DNA of 64,000 nt from Massilia eburnea (GTDB lineage Bacteria; Pseudomonadota; Gammaproteobacteria; Burkholderiales; Burkholderiaceae_D), in the NCBI RefSeq assembly GCF_009720745.1, contig NZ_WNKX01000009.1, positions 1 to 64,000 on the forward strand, written 5' to 3'. Position 1 is the first letter of the stretch. Each line of letters starts with the position of its first letter. Below, one piece after another: positions 55,436 to 64,000 of the stretch. Made by a program: the position numbers and the translations under genes. The notes below the pieces were generated by a model. It was given only the letters and a program-made list of their open reading frames with translations. It had not been told where the DNA came from and made no database searches.

Positions 55436-55840
55436 TTAGACTGATATCGGGATATTGAAGGCCTTGGCTGCTGCTACGGTATCCAGTGACTCTCGTAGCA
55501 GCACGATTTTTCCGCCGGCTGTCACAAGCCGTCCGGCATAGGACTGGCGGTAAATACGATTGGTCGGAACCACAGGAGCCTCCACGTCATACTCTGCAAA
55601 GGCCTGCTCGCCGGTTTCAATCAGAATACGGACGTTCTTGAATTGGAAATCGGGCACCTTTTTGAGCAGGGACGCAATAAAGTTTTCAATGGCTGCCGGG
55701 CCTTGGGCTTGAGGTGGGATCCCTAAAGACGCCAGATAAGGAAGTTCAAGCACGCCGTCTTCCGCAAAAAGCGCAGCTGCAGCAGAGGGATTGCGGATGG
55801 AAGACAGATACTGCTTAAGCAGATCGGCTGGGGTTTTCAT
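55436..55840 (-). CDS. NTF2/SnoaL-like protein
   Basis: A 134-residue SnoaL/NTF2-fold protein (LFAEDGVLELPYLASLGIPP, IENFIASLLKKVPDFQFKNV, FAEYDVEAPVVPTNRIYRQS). Family members are small isomerases, hydrolases or ligand-binding proteins. It follows the SDR gene on the minus strand and probably shares its transcript. Confidence 0.8.
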   Translation of the reverse strand: MKTPADLLKQYLSSIRNPSAAAALFAEDGVLELPYLASLGIPPQAQGPAAIENFIASLLKKVPDFQFKNVRILIETGEQAFAEYDVEAPVVPTNRIYRQSYAGRLVTAGGKIVLLRESLDTVAAAKAFNIPISV

Positions 55841-55914
55841 TTGGAGTCCTTTCGCGCCAACAGCATCCCACGCGTTGTGGCCGCCGTTGGCGCTCGTCGG
55901 TTAAGTGGGCGAGA

Positions 55915-56676
55915 TCAGACTTGGGCCAAGCCGCCGTCCACCGCGAAGTCAATGCCGTTGACATAGCTCGCGTCGTCGGATGCGAGGAAGACTGCGGCTT
56001 TTGCAATTTCATCGGGATCCGCAACGCGTCCCATTGGGACTTGGGACGCCAGGTAGTCCAGCAAACCCTGTTGTTGCGCCGCGTCTGGACCTGCCAGATC
56101 TACCAGGCCGGGCGTTTTGACAGGACCTGGGCTGATCGTATTGAAACGGATATTGCGATCCTTTACGTCCAGAATCCAGTTACGGGTAAAGGCGCGTACG
56201 GCAGCTTTGGACGCCGCATAGACACTGAACGCCGCAGTGCCGGTATGCCCTGCAGACGATCCGGTCAGGATGACCGATGCGCCGTTGGCGAGAAGCGGCA
56301 AGGCTTTTTGAACGGTGAAGAGCACGCCTTTGACGTTGCGGCCGAAGGTGTCGTCGAACTGTTCTTCGGTGATCTCGCCTAAGGGCAGCATGGAGCCGCC
56401 GCCGGCATTCGCGAACAGGACATCGATACGTCCCTTGCTTTCCCCGATTTGCTTGAAAAGCGTGTCCAGTTCCGAAAGATTCGATGAATCGATGCGGATG
56501 CCGGTGGCATTGCCGACGGCTGCAACAGCTGCAACGGCTGCGGCCAATTCCTTCTCACGGCGGCCGGTGATGAAGACATGCGCGCCTTCGCTGGCAAAGC
56601 GTTTGGCGGTTGCCAGGCCGATGCCGGAGGTGCCGCCGGTGACCAGTGCGATTTTTCCATTGAGTTTCTGCGACAT
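55915..56676 (-). CDS. Short-chain dehydrogenase/reductase
   Basis: A 253-residue classical SDR: NAD(P) site GGTSGIGLATAKRFA, NAG in LFANAGGGSM, S-YAASK catalytic block (Ser in ILTGSSAGHTG; YAASKAAVRAF). Oxidises or reduces an unknown alcohol or ketone. Divergent from a LysR regulator 120 bp away. Confidence 0.92.
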   Translation of the reverse strand: MSQKLNGKIALVTGGTSGIGLATAKRFASEGAHVFITGRREKELAAAVAAVAAVGNATGIRIDSSNLSELDTLFKQIGESKGRIDVLFANAGGGSMLPLGEITEEQFDDTFGRNVKGVLFTVQKALPLLANGASVILTGSSAGHTGTAAFSVYAASKAAVRAFTRNWILDVKDRNIRFNTISPGPVKTPGLVDLAGPDAAQQQGLLDYLASQVPMGRVADPDEIAKAAVFLASDDASYVNGIDFAVDGGLAQV

Positions 56677-56762
56677 GGTAGTGCTCCTTACGAAGTTGCT
56701 TGAGAGTTGTTTTGCTCAGTTGGCGAAAACAAGCTTATCGAGTCGAAGGCTGTTTTAAAATA

Positions 56763-56786
56763 GCAATAATTGAAAACTATCATTGC
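56763..56786. promoter_or_regulatory. Inverted repeat, likely LysR operator
   Basis: GCAATAATTG (56763-56772), AAAA, CTATCATTGC (56777-56786); 8 of 10 bases symmetric. It lies in the gap between the SDR and LysR genes, close to the LysR start, as expected for autoregulation and control of the divergent SDR gene. Confidence 0.5.
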
Positions 56787-56796
56787 ATATTTGTAG

Positions 56797-57714
56797 ATGT
56801 CGAAGATTCCTGATTTCGAAGGGCTGGCCATGTTTGCCAAAGTGGTCGAAGAGCGTTCCTTTGCGGCTGCCGCGAGGGCAATGGATGTATCCGTTGCTAC
56901 CGTGTCCCGCGCAGTGGGGCGCCTGGAGGAGCGCCTGGGTGCGCGCCTTTTCAACCGGACGTCACGCCAGCTGGCCTTGACGGAGTTTGGCCGCACCATT
57001 GCGGAGAGCGCCACGCGCATTTATCGAGATGCGGAAGAGGTAGAAGGCGTGGCAAGGGAATTGTCGGTTCAGCCGCGCGGTTTGATCAGGCTTGCCGTGC
57101 CGATGTCGTTCGGCTTGCAGTGGGTGGCGCCACTATTGCCGGATTTCCTGTCCGCTTATCCGGACGTGTCGATCGACCTGCATTTATCCGATGCAACTGT
57201 CGACCTGGTGGGAGAAGGCTTCGATGCAGCGCTGCGCATAGCGGTACTGCCGGATTCTTCGCTGGTGGCAAGGAAGCTGTGCCCTGTTTCAAGAGTCATC
57301 GTCGCCGCGCCGAGCTACCTCGAAAAGCATGGCAGGCCTGAGCACCCGAAAGAGCTGAATCAGAAGGATTGCCTTGGCTATGCCTACCGGGCGCGCAATG
57401 ATGTGTGGCGGCTCACTGACAAGACAGGCAAGGAAGAAAGCATCGCGCCGCAAGGACGTTTGCGCGTGACCAACTCCAACGCCATGATCCCCACCATCCT
57501 TGCGGGCCTGGCGGTTGCCGAACTGCCGGAGTTTATTGCGGCGGAATATGTGCGAGATGGACGGTTGGAAGTCATTCTGCCCAACTGGGCGATGGAAACC
57601 GGCGGATTGTATTTCGTTACCCCATCATTGAAGAGCAGGCCCGCGAAGGTGGAAGTGCTTGCAAGGTATTTTATTGACCGCTTGTCGCATCCTGCCTGGC
57701 GAATTGCAGGATGA
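56797..57714 (+). CDS. LysR-family transcriptional regulator
   Basis: A 305-residue LysR regulator: HTH at 5-65 (FEGLAMFAKVVEERSFAAAA, then VSVATVSRAVGRLEERLGAR and FNRTSRQLALTE) and an effector domain. Probably controls the divergent SDR-NTF2 pair. Confidence 0.92.
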   Translation: MSKIPDFEGLAMFAKVVEERSFAAAARAMDVSVATVSRAVGRLEERLGARLFNRTSRQLALTEFGRTIAESATRIYRDAEEVEGVARELSVQPRGLIRLAVPMSFGLQWVAPLLPDFLSAYPDVSIDLHLSDATVDLVGEGFDAALRIAVLPDSSLVARKLCPVSRVIVAAPSYLEKHGRPEHPKELNQKDCLGYAYRARNDVWRLTDKTGKEESIAPQGRLRVTNSNAMIPTILAGLAVAELPEFIAAEYVRDGRLEVILPNWAMETGGLYFVTPSLKSRPAKVEVLARYFIDRLSHPAWRIAG

Positions 57715-57780
57715 CTCAGCGTTCGATTCGCATTGCCGGTTTATAATGGCGCGCCCACGAATAACAAAAAGTATCCACGA

Positions 57781-58833
57781 ATGCCGTTCGCCAAAGAACC
57801 CGCTCTCCAGCCAGGCTCCGTCTCCAGAACCGCCGTCGTGCTGGTCAATCTCGGTACCCCTGACGCGCCAACTCCCGGCGCCGTGCGCCGCTACCTGAAG
57901 GAGTTCCTGTCCGATCCGCGCGTAGTCGAGATTCCAAAGGCGATCTGGTGGTTCATCCTGAACGGCATCATCCTGCCGTTCCGCTCCAAGCAGTCGGCGC
58001 AAAAATATGCTGCGATCTGGACCAGCGACGGCTCTCCGCTGAAGTTCCACACGCAGGCGCAGGCCAAGCTGCTGCGCGGGCTGCTCGGTGAGCGGGGCCA
58101 CAATGACGTGACGGTGGCGATGGCCATGCGCTACGGCTCGCCATCGCTGCCGGAAGTCCTGGGCAAGCTCAAGGCCGACGGCCATGACCGCATCCTGATC
58201 CTGCCGGCCTACCCACAATATTCGGGTACCACCACTGCCTCGGTCAGCGACGCCGTGTTCGACCACTACAAGAAGGTGCGCAACATCCCCGAGTTGCGCT
58301 TCGTGCGTGACTATCACGACCACGATGGCTATGTGAATGCGCTGAAGAAAACTGTCCTCGCCCATTGGGAAACCAACGGACGCGGCGAAAAGCTGCTGAT
58401 GAGCTTCCATGGCGTGCCCAAACGCACCATCGACCTGGGCGACACCTACCAGCGCGAATGCATGGAAACGGCACGCCTGTTAGCCGAAAAGCTGCGCCTG
58501 AATGAAAACGACTACCTGGTCACCTTCCAGTCCCGCTTTGGCAAGGCCGAGTGGCTGCAGCCCTACACTGCGCCGACTGTGGCGCAATTGGCAAAAGATG
58601 GGGTGCGCAAGCTGGACGTCATCTGCCCGGGCTTTACCAGCGATTGCCTGGAAACCCTGGAAGAAATTGCAATGGAAGTAAGGCATGAGTTCAAGGCCAA
58701 CGGCGGCAAGGAATTCAACTACATCCCTTGCCTGAACAGCCATCCGGCCTGGATTTCCGCGCTGACCGAGGTTGCCGAGCAACACATGATCGGCTGGCCA
58801 ACCATGTCGTCCATGCGCAAGCTGCGCAGGTAG
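57781..58833 (+). CDS. hemH: Ferrochelatase
   Basis: A 350-residue enzyme inserting iron into protoporphyrin IX, the last step of heme synthesis. AVVLVNLGTPDAPTPGAVRR at the start, the metal-binding His in LLMSFHGVPKRTID and FQSRFGKAEWLQPYT are visible. The ATG at 57781 is set by the conserved N-terminus. It ends 8 bp before the CIRCE element. Confidence 0.96.
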   Translation: MPFAKEPALQPGSVSRTAVVLVNLGTPDAPTPGAVRRYLKEFLSDPRVVEIPKAIWWFILNGIILPFRSKQSAQKYAAIWTSDGSPLKFHTQAQAKLLRGLLGERGHNDVTVAMAMRYGSPSLPEVLGKLKADGHDRILILPAYPQYSGTTTASVSDAVFDHYKKVRNIPELRFVRDYHDHDGYVNALKKTVLAHWETNGRGEKLLMSFHGVPKRTIDLGDTYQRECMETARLLAEKLRLNENDYLVTFQSRFGKAEWLQPYTAPTVAQLAKDGVRKLDVICPGFTSDCLETLEEIAMEVRHEFKANGGKEFNYIPCLNSHPAWISALTEVAEQHMIGWPTMSSMRKLRR

Positions 58834-58840
58834 GCAGTTG

Positions 58841-58867
58841 TTAGCACTTGCGGGTGTTGAGTGCTAA
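58841..58867. promoter_or_regulatory. CIRCE element (HrcA operator)
   Basis: TTAGCACTT (58841-58849), 9 bp, GAGTGCTAA (58859-58867): 17 of 18 match to the CIRCE consensus TTAGCACTC-N9-GAGTGCTAA. It is the binding site of the heat-shock repressor HrcA. hrcA itself is not in the window. Confidence 0.93.
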
Positions 58868-58884
58868 CCTGCTAAAATAACCGG

Positions 58885-58971
58885 CTAGGGAAAGAGTTCG
58901 CTGAAGACGATCACCGCAGTTGCAAGGAAGCTCCACGCGATGATCGATGCTGTAATAAATGGCAACTTCAT
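58885..58971 (-). CDS. Possible small membrane peptide antisense in grpE leader
   Basis: A 28-codon ORF on the minus strand (ATG at 58971, TAG at 58885). It reads MKLPFITASI then IAWSFLATAVIVFSELFP, a single hydrophobic helix of about 20 residues. GGAG lies 6 bp before the ATG. It lies between the CIRCE element and the sigma32-type promoter of grpE. The rest of 58972-59130 holds nothing clear. Reality unproven. Confidence 0.35.
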   Translation of the reverse strand: MKLPFITASIIAWSFLATAVIVFSELFP

Positions 58972-59132
58972 GATGCGCTCCGAGGGAACGCGGTGTCCAG
59001 GCACCGCATAGATTCATCTTAGTCAAAACCCCGGTTTACGTATCTCCGAGCTTTGTAAAAATTGTAACTCTGCTGTTACAACATGCTCCCACCGGCGTGC
59101 GCCGGGCCTTTGCACAGAGGGGCAGAATACCC

Positions 59133-59160
59133 CTTGAAAAGATAGGGGAAAGCCCCAAAT
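59133..59160 (+). promoter_or_regulatory. Sigma32 (heat-shock) promoter of grpE-dnaK-dnaJ
   Basis: CTTGAAA (59133-59139), 13 bp, CCCCAAAT (59153-59160), a close match to the sigma32 consensus CTTGAAA-N(11-16)-CCCCATnT. It lies 46 bp before the grpE start. Confidence 0.85.
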
Positions 59161-59206
59161 CTTGCTGGCGTTATTGATTAAATTTGATTTTGTAGGAGTC
59201 TTTTAG

Positions 59207-59752
59207 ATGCAAGACCAGGAAAACCAGCCAAGCCAGAACCCAGAAGTGGTCCAGGCAGAAGAGCAAACGACTTCGGCCGAAGCGCCAGCAATGTCCGACC
59301 TGGAAGCGCAGCTGTCCCAGACCGAGGCGAAACTGGCCGAAATGCACGACGCGTTCATGCGCGCCAAAGCCGAGAGCGAGAACATCCGCCGCCGCGCGCA
59401 GGAAGACGTCTCCAAGGCGCACAAATTCGCCGTTGAAAGCTTCGCCGAGGCCATGGTGCCGGTGAAGGACAGCCTTGAAATGGCCCTGAAAGTCGAAAAC
59501 CCGACCCTGGAATCGCTGAAGGAAGGCGTCGAAATGACCCTGAAACAGCTGAATTCCGCCTTCGAGCGCAACCGCCTGGTGGAAGTCATGCCGGCGGTGG
59601 GCGAAAAGCTCGATCCGAACAAGCACCAGGCTGTGGCCATGGTGCCTGCCGAGCAGGAAGCGAACACCGTTGTAGCAGTGCTGCAAAAGGGTTACATGAT
59701 TGCGGACCGCCTGCTGCGTCCCGCCATCGTGACGGCTGCCCAGCCAAAGTAA
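59207..59752 (+). CDS. grpE: Nucleotide exchange factor GrpE
   Basis: A 181-residue protein. The N-terminal part is an acidic coiled-coil ([20 protein letters not shown]), then [20 protein letters not shown] and the C-terminal beta domain ([40 protein letters not shown]). It releases ADP from DnaK. First gene of the heat-shock operon. Confidence 0.97.
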   Translation: MQDQENQPSQNPEVVQAEEQTTSAEAPAMSDLEAQLSQTEAKLAEMHDAFMRAKAESENIRRRAQEDVSKAHKFAVESFAEAMVPVKDSLEMALKVENPTLESLKEGVEMTLKQLNSAFERNRLVEVMPAVGEKLDPNKHQAVAMVPAEQEANTVVAVLQKGYMIADRLLRPAIVTAAQPK

Positions 59753-59823
59753 GCACTTGAAAAGAAACATAAATTCCACATATAAGAAGCATTCAAAACT
59801 TAGTACACAAGGAAGAACAAATC

Positions 59824-61761
59824 ATGGGCAAAATTATCGGTATTGACCTGGGCACCACCAACTCCTGCGTCGCCATCATGGAAAATGGCACGCCGAAGGT
59901 CATCGAGAATGCGGAAGGCGCGCGTACCACCCCTTCCATCATCGCCTACCAAGAAGACGGCGAAATCCTGGTTGGCGCACCTGCCAAGCGCCAGGCCGTA
60001 ACCAACCCGAAGAACACCCTGTTCGCGGTGAAGCGCCTGATCGGCCGCAAGTTCTCGGAGAAGGAAGTGCAGAAGGACATCGCCCTGATGCCTTACGAGA
60101 TCACCAAGGCCGACAACGGCGACGCCTGGATCGGCGTGCGCGACAAGAAACTGGCTCCGCCGCAGATCTCCGCAGAAGTGCTGCGCAAGATGAAGAAGAC
60201 CGCCGAAGACTACCTGGGTGAAGAAGTCACCGAGGCCGTCATCACCGTGCCTGCTTACTTCAACGACTCGCAGCGCCAGGCGACCAAGGACGCCGGCCGT
60301 ATCGCGGGCCTGGACGTCAAGCGCATCATCAACGAGCCTACCGCAGCCGCACTGGCATTCGGCCTGGACAAGACCGACAAGGGCGACCGCAAGATCGCCG
60401 TGTATGACCTGGGTGGCGGTACCTTCGACATCTCGATCATCGAAATCGCGGACGTGGACGGCGAGAAGCAGTTCGAAGTGCTGTCGACCAACGGCGACAC
60501 CTTCCTGGGCGGCGAAGACTTCGACCAGCGCGTGATCGACTACATCATCGAAGAGTTCAAGAAGATCAACGGCCTGGACCTGAAGAAGGATCCAATCGCC
60601 CTGCAGCGTATCAAGGCATCGGCCGAGCGCGCGAAGATCGAACTGTCGTCCTCGCAGCAGACCGAAATCAACGAGCCTTACATCGCCATGGCGAACGGCG
60701 CTCCAGTCCACCTGAACCTGAAGATGACCCGCGCCAAGCTGGAGTCCCTGGTTGAGGAACTGATCACCGCCACCATCGAGCCTTGCCGCACCGCGATCAA
60801 GGACGCCGGCGTGAAAGTGTCCGACATCGACGACATCATCCTGGTCGGCGGCATGACCCGTATGCCTAAGGTGCAGGAAAAAGTGAAAGAGTTCTTCGGC
60901 AAGGATCCACGTAAAGACGTGAACCCTGACGAAGCAGTGGCTGTAGGCGCCGCGATCCAGGGTGCAGTGCTGTCGGGCGACCGCAAGGACCTGCTGCTGC
61001 TGGACGTGACCCCGCTGTCCCTGGGTATCGAAACCCTGGGCGGTGTGATGACCAAGATGATCCACAAGAACACCACGATTCCTACCAAGTTCTCGCAAGT
61101 GTTCTCGACCGCCGACGACAACCAGCCGGCCGTGACCATCAAGGTGTACCAGGGTGAACGCGAAATCGCCGCCGGCAACAAGGCGCTGGGCGAATTCAAC
61201 CTGGAAGGCATTCCACCGGCAGCACGCGGCACGCCGCAGATCGAAGTGACCTTCGACATCGACGCCAACGGCATCCTGCACGTGGGCGCGAAAGACAAGG
61301 CCACCGGCAAGGAAAACAAGATCACCATCAAGGCGAACTCCGGCCTGTCCGAAGAGGAAATCCAGAAGATGGTGAAGGATGCGGAACTGAACGCGGAAGA
61401 AGACAAGAAGCTGAAGGAACTGGCCGAGTCCCGCAACCAGGCCGACGCGCTGGTGCACAGCACCCGCAAGTCGCTGACCGAGTACGGCGACAAGCTGGAA
61501 GCCGGCGAAAAAGAGAAGATCGAAGCTGCGATCACCGCACTGGAAGCCTCCATCAAGGACGGCGACAAGGCAGCGATCGACGCCAAAGTGGCAGCGCTGT
61601 CCGAAGCTTCGCAGAAGCTGGGCGAGAAGATGTACGCTGACATGCAGGCGCAGCAAGGCGCCGCCGGTGCCGAAGCTGGTGCAGGTGCTCAGTCCGAGTC
61701 CAAGCCAGCCCAGGACGACGTGGTCGACGCCGACTTCAAGGAAGTCAAAGACAACAAGTAA
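59824..61761 (+). CDS. dnaK: Chaperone DnaK (Hsp70)
   Basis: A 645-residue Hsp70: [17 protein letters not shown], then [16 protein letters not shown] and [16 protein letters not shown] in the ATPase domain; the peptide-binding domain and a C-terminal tail ending [10 protein letters not shown]. Full length. Follows grpE by 71 bp. Confidence 0.98.
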   Translation: MGKIIGIDLGTTNSCVAIMENGTPKVIENAEGARTTPSIIAYQEDGEILVGAPAKRQAVTNPKNTLFAVKRLIGRKFSEKEVQKDIALMPYEITKADNGDAWIGVRDKKLAPPQISAEVLRKMKKTAEDYLGEEVTEAVITVPAYFNDSQRQATKDAGRIAGLDVKRIINEPTAAALAFGLDKTDKGDRKIAVYDLGGGTFDISIIEIADVDGEKQFEVLSTNGDTFLGGEDFDQRVIDYIIEEFKKINGLDLKKDPIALQRIKASAERAKIELSSSQQTEINEPYIAMANGAPVHLNLKMTRAKLESLVEELITATIEPCRTAIKDAGVKVSDIDDIILVGGMTRMPKVQEKVKEFFGKDPRKDVNPDEAVAVGAAIQGAVLSGDRKDLLLLDVTPLSLGIETLGGVMTKMIHKNTTIPTKFSQVFSTADDNQPAVTIKVYQGEREIAAGNKALGEFNLEGIPPAARGTPQIEVTFDIDANGILHVGAKDKATGKENKITIKANSGLSEEEIQKMVKDAELNAEEDKKLKELAESRNQADALVHSTRKSLTEYGDKLEAGEKEKIEAAITALEASIKDGDKAAIDAKVAALSEASQKLGEKMYADMQAQQGAAGAEAGAGAQSESKPAQDDVVDADFKEVKDNK

Positions 61762-61789
61762 GCTTCAAATCCGGTCAACACACTGACCT

Positions 61790-61828
61790 GCCGAGCCGAG
61801 CATCCACCAGGGGCTCGCTCGGCTTTTT
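61790..61828 (+). terminator. Hairpin with T-run between dnaK and dnaJ
   Basis: GCCGAGC-C-GAGC (61790-61801) pairs with GCTC-GCTCGGC (61813-61823), one bulged C, followed by TTTTT. It would reduce transcription into dnaJ, giving less DnaJ than DnaK. Confidence 0.7.
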
Positions 61829-61846
61829 CGCATAAATTGGTACACC

Positions 61847-62971
61847 ATGGCAAAGCGTGATTTTTACGAGATCCTCGGGGTCGCTAAGAACTCGTCCGAA
61901 GACGAAATCAAGAAAGCCTATCGCAAGCTGGCGATGAAATATCATCCGGACCGCAATCCGGATAACAAAGAGGCTGAGGAAAAGTTCAAGGAGGTCAAAG
62001 AGGCCTACGAGATGCTGACCAACCCGGAAAAACGCGAAGCGTACGACCGTTACGGTCACGCTGGCGTTGACCCGAATATGGGGGCGGGCGGCGGCGGCGG
62101 CTTCGGCGGCTTTGGCGACGCCTTCGGCGACATCTTCGGCGATATTTTCGGCGGCGGCGGCCGCGGCCGTTCCTCCGGCCCGCAGGTGTATCGCGGCGCC
62201 GACTTGCGCTACAACCTGGAAATCACCCTGGAGCAGGCTGCCCACGGCTTCGACACCACGATCCGCGTGCCGAGCTGGGACAAGTGCGATACCTGCCACG
62301 GTTCCGGCGCCAAGCCGGGCACCCAGCCGGTCACCTGCGGCACCTGCGGCGGCCACGGCCAGGTGCGCATGCAGCAGGGCTTCTTCAGCATCCAGCAGAC
62401 CTGTCCGAAATGCCACGGCACCGGCAAGATCATTCCCGAGCCATGCCCATCGTGCTCCGGCGCAGGCCGCATCAAGCGCAACAAGACGCTGGAAGTGAAG
62501 ATCCCGGTCGGCATCGACAACGGCATGCGCATCCGCTCCACCGGCAACGGCGAGCCAGGCACCAACGGCGGCCCGCCGGGCGACCTGTATGTGGAGATCC
62601 ACATCAAGCCGCATCCGGTGTTCCAGCGCGAAGGCGACGACCTGCACTGCGAAATGCCGATCAGCTTCGCCAAGGCGGCGCTGGGCGGCGAGATCGAAGT
62701 GCCGACGCTCGATGGTAAGGTATCATTCACCATTCCGGACGGCACCCAGTCCGGCAAGACTTTCCGCCTCAAGGGCAAGGGCATCAAGGGCGTTCGTTCC
62801 GGCTATCCGGGCGACCTGTTCTGCCATGTCGCCGTTGAGACCCCGGTCAAGCTGACCGACAAGCAGAAAGAACTGCTGCGCGAATTCGAGCGTTCCACCA
62901 CCGAGGGTGGTGCGAAGCATAGCCCACAGACCAAGTCCTTCATGGACAAGGTCAAAGACTTCTTCGAGTGA
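61847..62971 (+). CDS. dnaJ: Chaperone DnaJ (Hsp40)
   Basis: A 374-residue type I Hsp40. The J-domain has KYHPDRN, the Gly/Phe region follows, then four zinc-finger repeats ([32 protein letters not shown]) and the C-terminal substrate domain. It works with DnaK and GrpE. The next gene starts 4 bp after its stop. Confidence 0.98.
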   Translation: MAKRDFYEILGVAKNSSEDEIKKAYRKLAMKYHPDRNPDNKEAEEKFKEVKEAYEMLTNPEKREAYDRYGHAGVDPNMGAGGGGGFGGFGDAFGDIFGDIFGGGGRGRSSGPQVYRGADLRYNLEITLEQAAHGFDTTIRVPSWDKCDTCHGSGAKPGTQPVTCGTCGGHGQVRMQQGFFSIQQTCPKCHGTGKIIPEPCPSCSGAGRIKRNKTLEVKIPVGIDNGMRIRSTGNGEPGTNGGPPGDLYVEIHIKPHPVFQREGDDLHCEMPISFAKAALGGEIEVPTLDGKVSFTIPDGTQSGKTFRLKGKGIKGVRSGYPGDLFCHVAVETPVKLTDKQKELLREFERSTTEGGAKHSPQTKSFMDKVKDFFE

Positions 62972-62975
62972 AAAT

Positions 62976-63635
62976 ATGAGCGACGACGTACTGAAGCACC
63001 TTCTTGAAAACAACCGTAAATGGGCCGAGGCGAAAATCGCCAAGGACCCGGAATACTTCCACGACCTGTCCAAGGTTGGCCCTGAGTACCTGTGGATCGG
63101 CTGCTCCGATTCGCGCGTACCTGCGAACGAACTGCTTGGACTGCCGCCAGGTAAAGTGTTCGTCCACCGTAACATCGCCAACGTGGTGGTGCACTCGGAC
63201 CTGAATTCCCTGTCGGTGCTGCAGTTCTCGATCGAAGTGCTGAAGGTCAAGCACGTGATCATCGTGGGCCACTACGGCTGCAAGGGCGTGCACACGGCGC
63301 TGACCGGCGGCCGCGTGGGCCTGGTCGACAACTGGCTGCGCCACGTGCAGGACGTCGCGCAAAAGCACGAGCGCTACCTCGGCGCCGCCCTGGACGACGT
63401 CAGCAAGAAGAGCGAGCGCCTGTGCGAACTGAACGTAGTGGAGCAGGTGATGAACGTCTGCCAGACCACCATCGTGCAGGACGCATGGGACCGCGGCCAG
63501 GAACTCACCGTGCACGGTTTCGTGTACGGCCTGAAGGACGGCCTGCTGCACGACCTGGGCATGAACATCAGCTCCCCGGCTGATTTGCAGCCCTGTCTCG
63601 ACGCCCGACTGGCGGAATACGCCAAGGCCCAGTAA
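62976..63635 (+). CDS. can: Beta-carbonic anhydrase
   Basis: A 219-residue beta-class carbonic anhydrase interconverting CO2 and bicarbonate. Zinc ligands C43, H99 and C102 (IGCSDSRVP and VGHYGCKGV), with D45 and R47 as the catalytic dyad. It starts 4 bp after dnaJ and appears to be part of the heat-shock operon. The start at 62976 is the conserved Met. Confidence 0.96.
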   Translation: MSDDVLKHLLENNRKWAEAKIAKDPEYFHDLSKVGPEYLWIGCSDSRVPANELLGLPPGKVFVHRNIANVVVHSDLNSLSVLQFSIEVLKVKHVIIVGHYGCKGVHTALTGGRVGLVDNWLRHVQDVAQKHERYLGAALDDVSKKSERLCELNVVEQVMNVCQTTIVQDAWDRGQELTVHGFVYGLKDGLLHDLGMNISSPADLQPCLDARLAEYAKAQ

Positions 63636-63643
63636 GCCAGGAA

Positions 63644-63665
63644 GCCCGCAACCGCGGGCTTTTTT
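63644..63665 (+). terminator. Rho-independent terminator after carbonic anhydrase
   Basis: GCCCGC (63644-63649), loop AACC, GCGGGC (63654-63659), then six T. It closes the grpE-dnaK-dnaJ-can operon. Confidence 0.88.
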
Positions 63666-63698
63666 ATTGCTGCCAAAAAAGCATGTACACTTCCGTGC

Positions 63699-64000
63699 AT
63701 GCTCAAATCGATTTCCAACTTTTTCGCTTCGCTCGGCAATCCGCACGCCAGGGCAGCAGGAAAATTCCGGCCTTGCCAGCAACTCGTCGTCAAGGCGGGC
63801 GATGTGCTCGTCCAGCCGCAGCCTGACGGCCAGGCCTGGACCACACTCAAAGTCATTGCCGTGGACGGTGCAACCGCGCATTGCCTGACTTACGAACCGG
63901 TACAGCGCAAGCCGACGCTGGAATCGCTGGCGCAAGCAGTTGTCCGCATGGCGCATACGCCACGCGCAGCAGCTTCGCTGGCTGATGGGTGGGAACTGGC
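63699..64000 (+). CDS. Hypothetical protein (partial, cut by right edge)
   Basis: The first 100 codons of a gene open to the edge: FASLGNPHARAAGKFRPCQQ, VVKAGDVLVQPQPDGQAWTT. No domain recognised. Weak ribosome site. Confidence 0.5.
   Translation, partial: MLKSISNFFASLGNPHARAAGKFRPCQQLVVKAGDVLVQPQPDGQAWTTLKVIAVDGATAHCLTYEPVQRKPTLESLAQAVVRMAHTPRAAASLADGWEL

Noticed and set aside
59800..61656. A 618-codon antisense ORF opposite dnaK
   Set aside because: Shadow of the strongly biased dnaK codons; no ribosome site or domain.

Overview
The window comes from a GC-rich betaproteobacterium, most likely an Oxalobacteraceae member close to Massilia, Duganella or Janthinobacterium. The indications are the gene order around nadK-recN, hemH and grpE-dnaK-dnaJ, a pcm/rhodanese/tolC cluster, a PEP-CTERM protein, an abundance of TonB-dependent receptors, and the codon usage. 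This assignment is inference from gene content; no database was consulted.

Region 1 (1-18.3 kb) is the standout: a complete-looking system for alpha-linked N-acetylgalactosamine (GalNAc). A leftward operon, agaS-agaK-agaZ-agaR-agaA-MFS permease (the permease is cut by the left edge), encodes cytoplasmic GalNAc catabolism and its DeoR-type repressor. A divergent rightward operon encodes a secreted GH31 enzyme with F5/8C and NPCBM domains (resembling the alpha-GalNAcase subfamily), two TonB-dependent receptors, a Tat-exported GH109 alpha-N-acetylgalactosaminidase and an exported purple-acid-phosphatase-like metallophosphoesterase. The 279-bp divergent region carries repeated CGAAA(G) boxes that look like AgaR operators. 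The proposed flow is: release of GalNAc outside or in the periplasm by two unrelated alpha-GalNAcases, uptake by TonB receptors and the MFS permease, phosphorylation, deacetylation, deamination/isomerisation to tagatose-6-phosphate, then AgaZ.

Region 2 (18.4-23.7 kb) begins with a TraB/GumN-like protein and a DinB protein and becomes an AT-richer block of orphan, poorly conserved genes (small membrane and secreted proteins, one resembling immunity-type orphans), probably acquired or fast-evolving.

Region 3 (23.8-43.96 kb) is mixed housekeeping and accessory: an Aer-like chemoreceptor, an AhpD-like protein with a divergent LysR regulator, a ricin-lectin/GH43 enzyme, a serine beta-lactamase-like hydrolase, tRNA-Gly(CCC), trmB, an EamA transporter, a PEP-CTERM protein, a Sel1-repeat protein with an L7/L12-like domain, an AraC regulator, recQ, uppP, an MFS transporter and two tandem YkgJ-type Cys-cluster proteins.

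Region 4 (44-51.8 kb) has a TetR gene with a clear autoregulatory promoter/operator, pcm-rhodanese-tolC, a long inverted repeat filling the tolC/gloA gap, gloA, a sorbosone-dehydrogenase-like protein and small membrane proteins. Region 5 (51.9-64 kb) is stress-related: a perfect LexA-type box between a VOC gene and nadK-recN, a small LysR/SDR/NTF2 cassette, hemH, then a CIRCE element, a sigma32-type promoter and grpE-dnaK-dnaJ-carbonic anhydrase. A 28-codon membrane-peptide ORF lies antisense in the leader between CIRCE and grpE.
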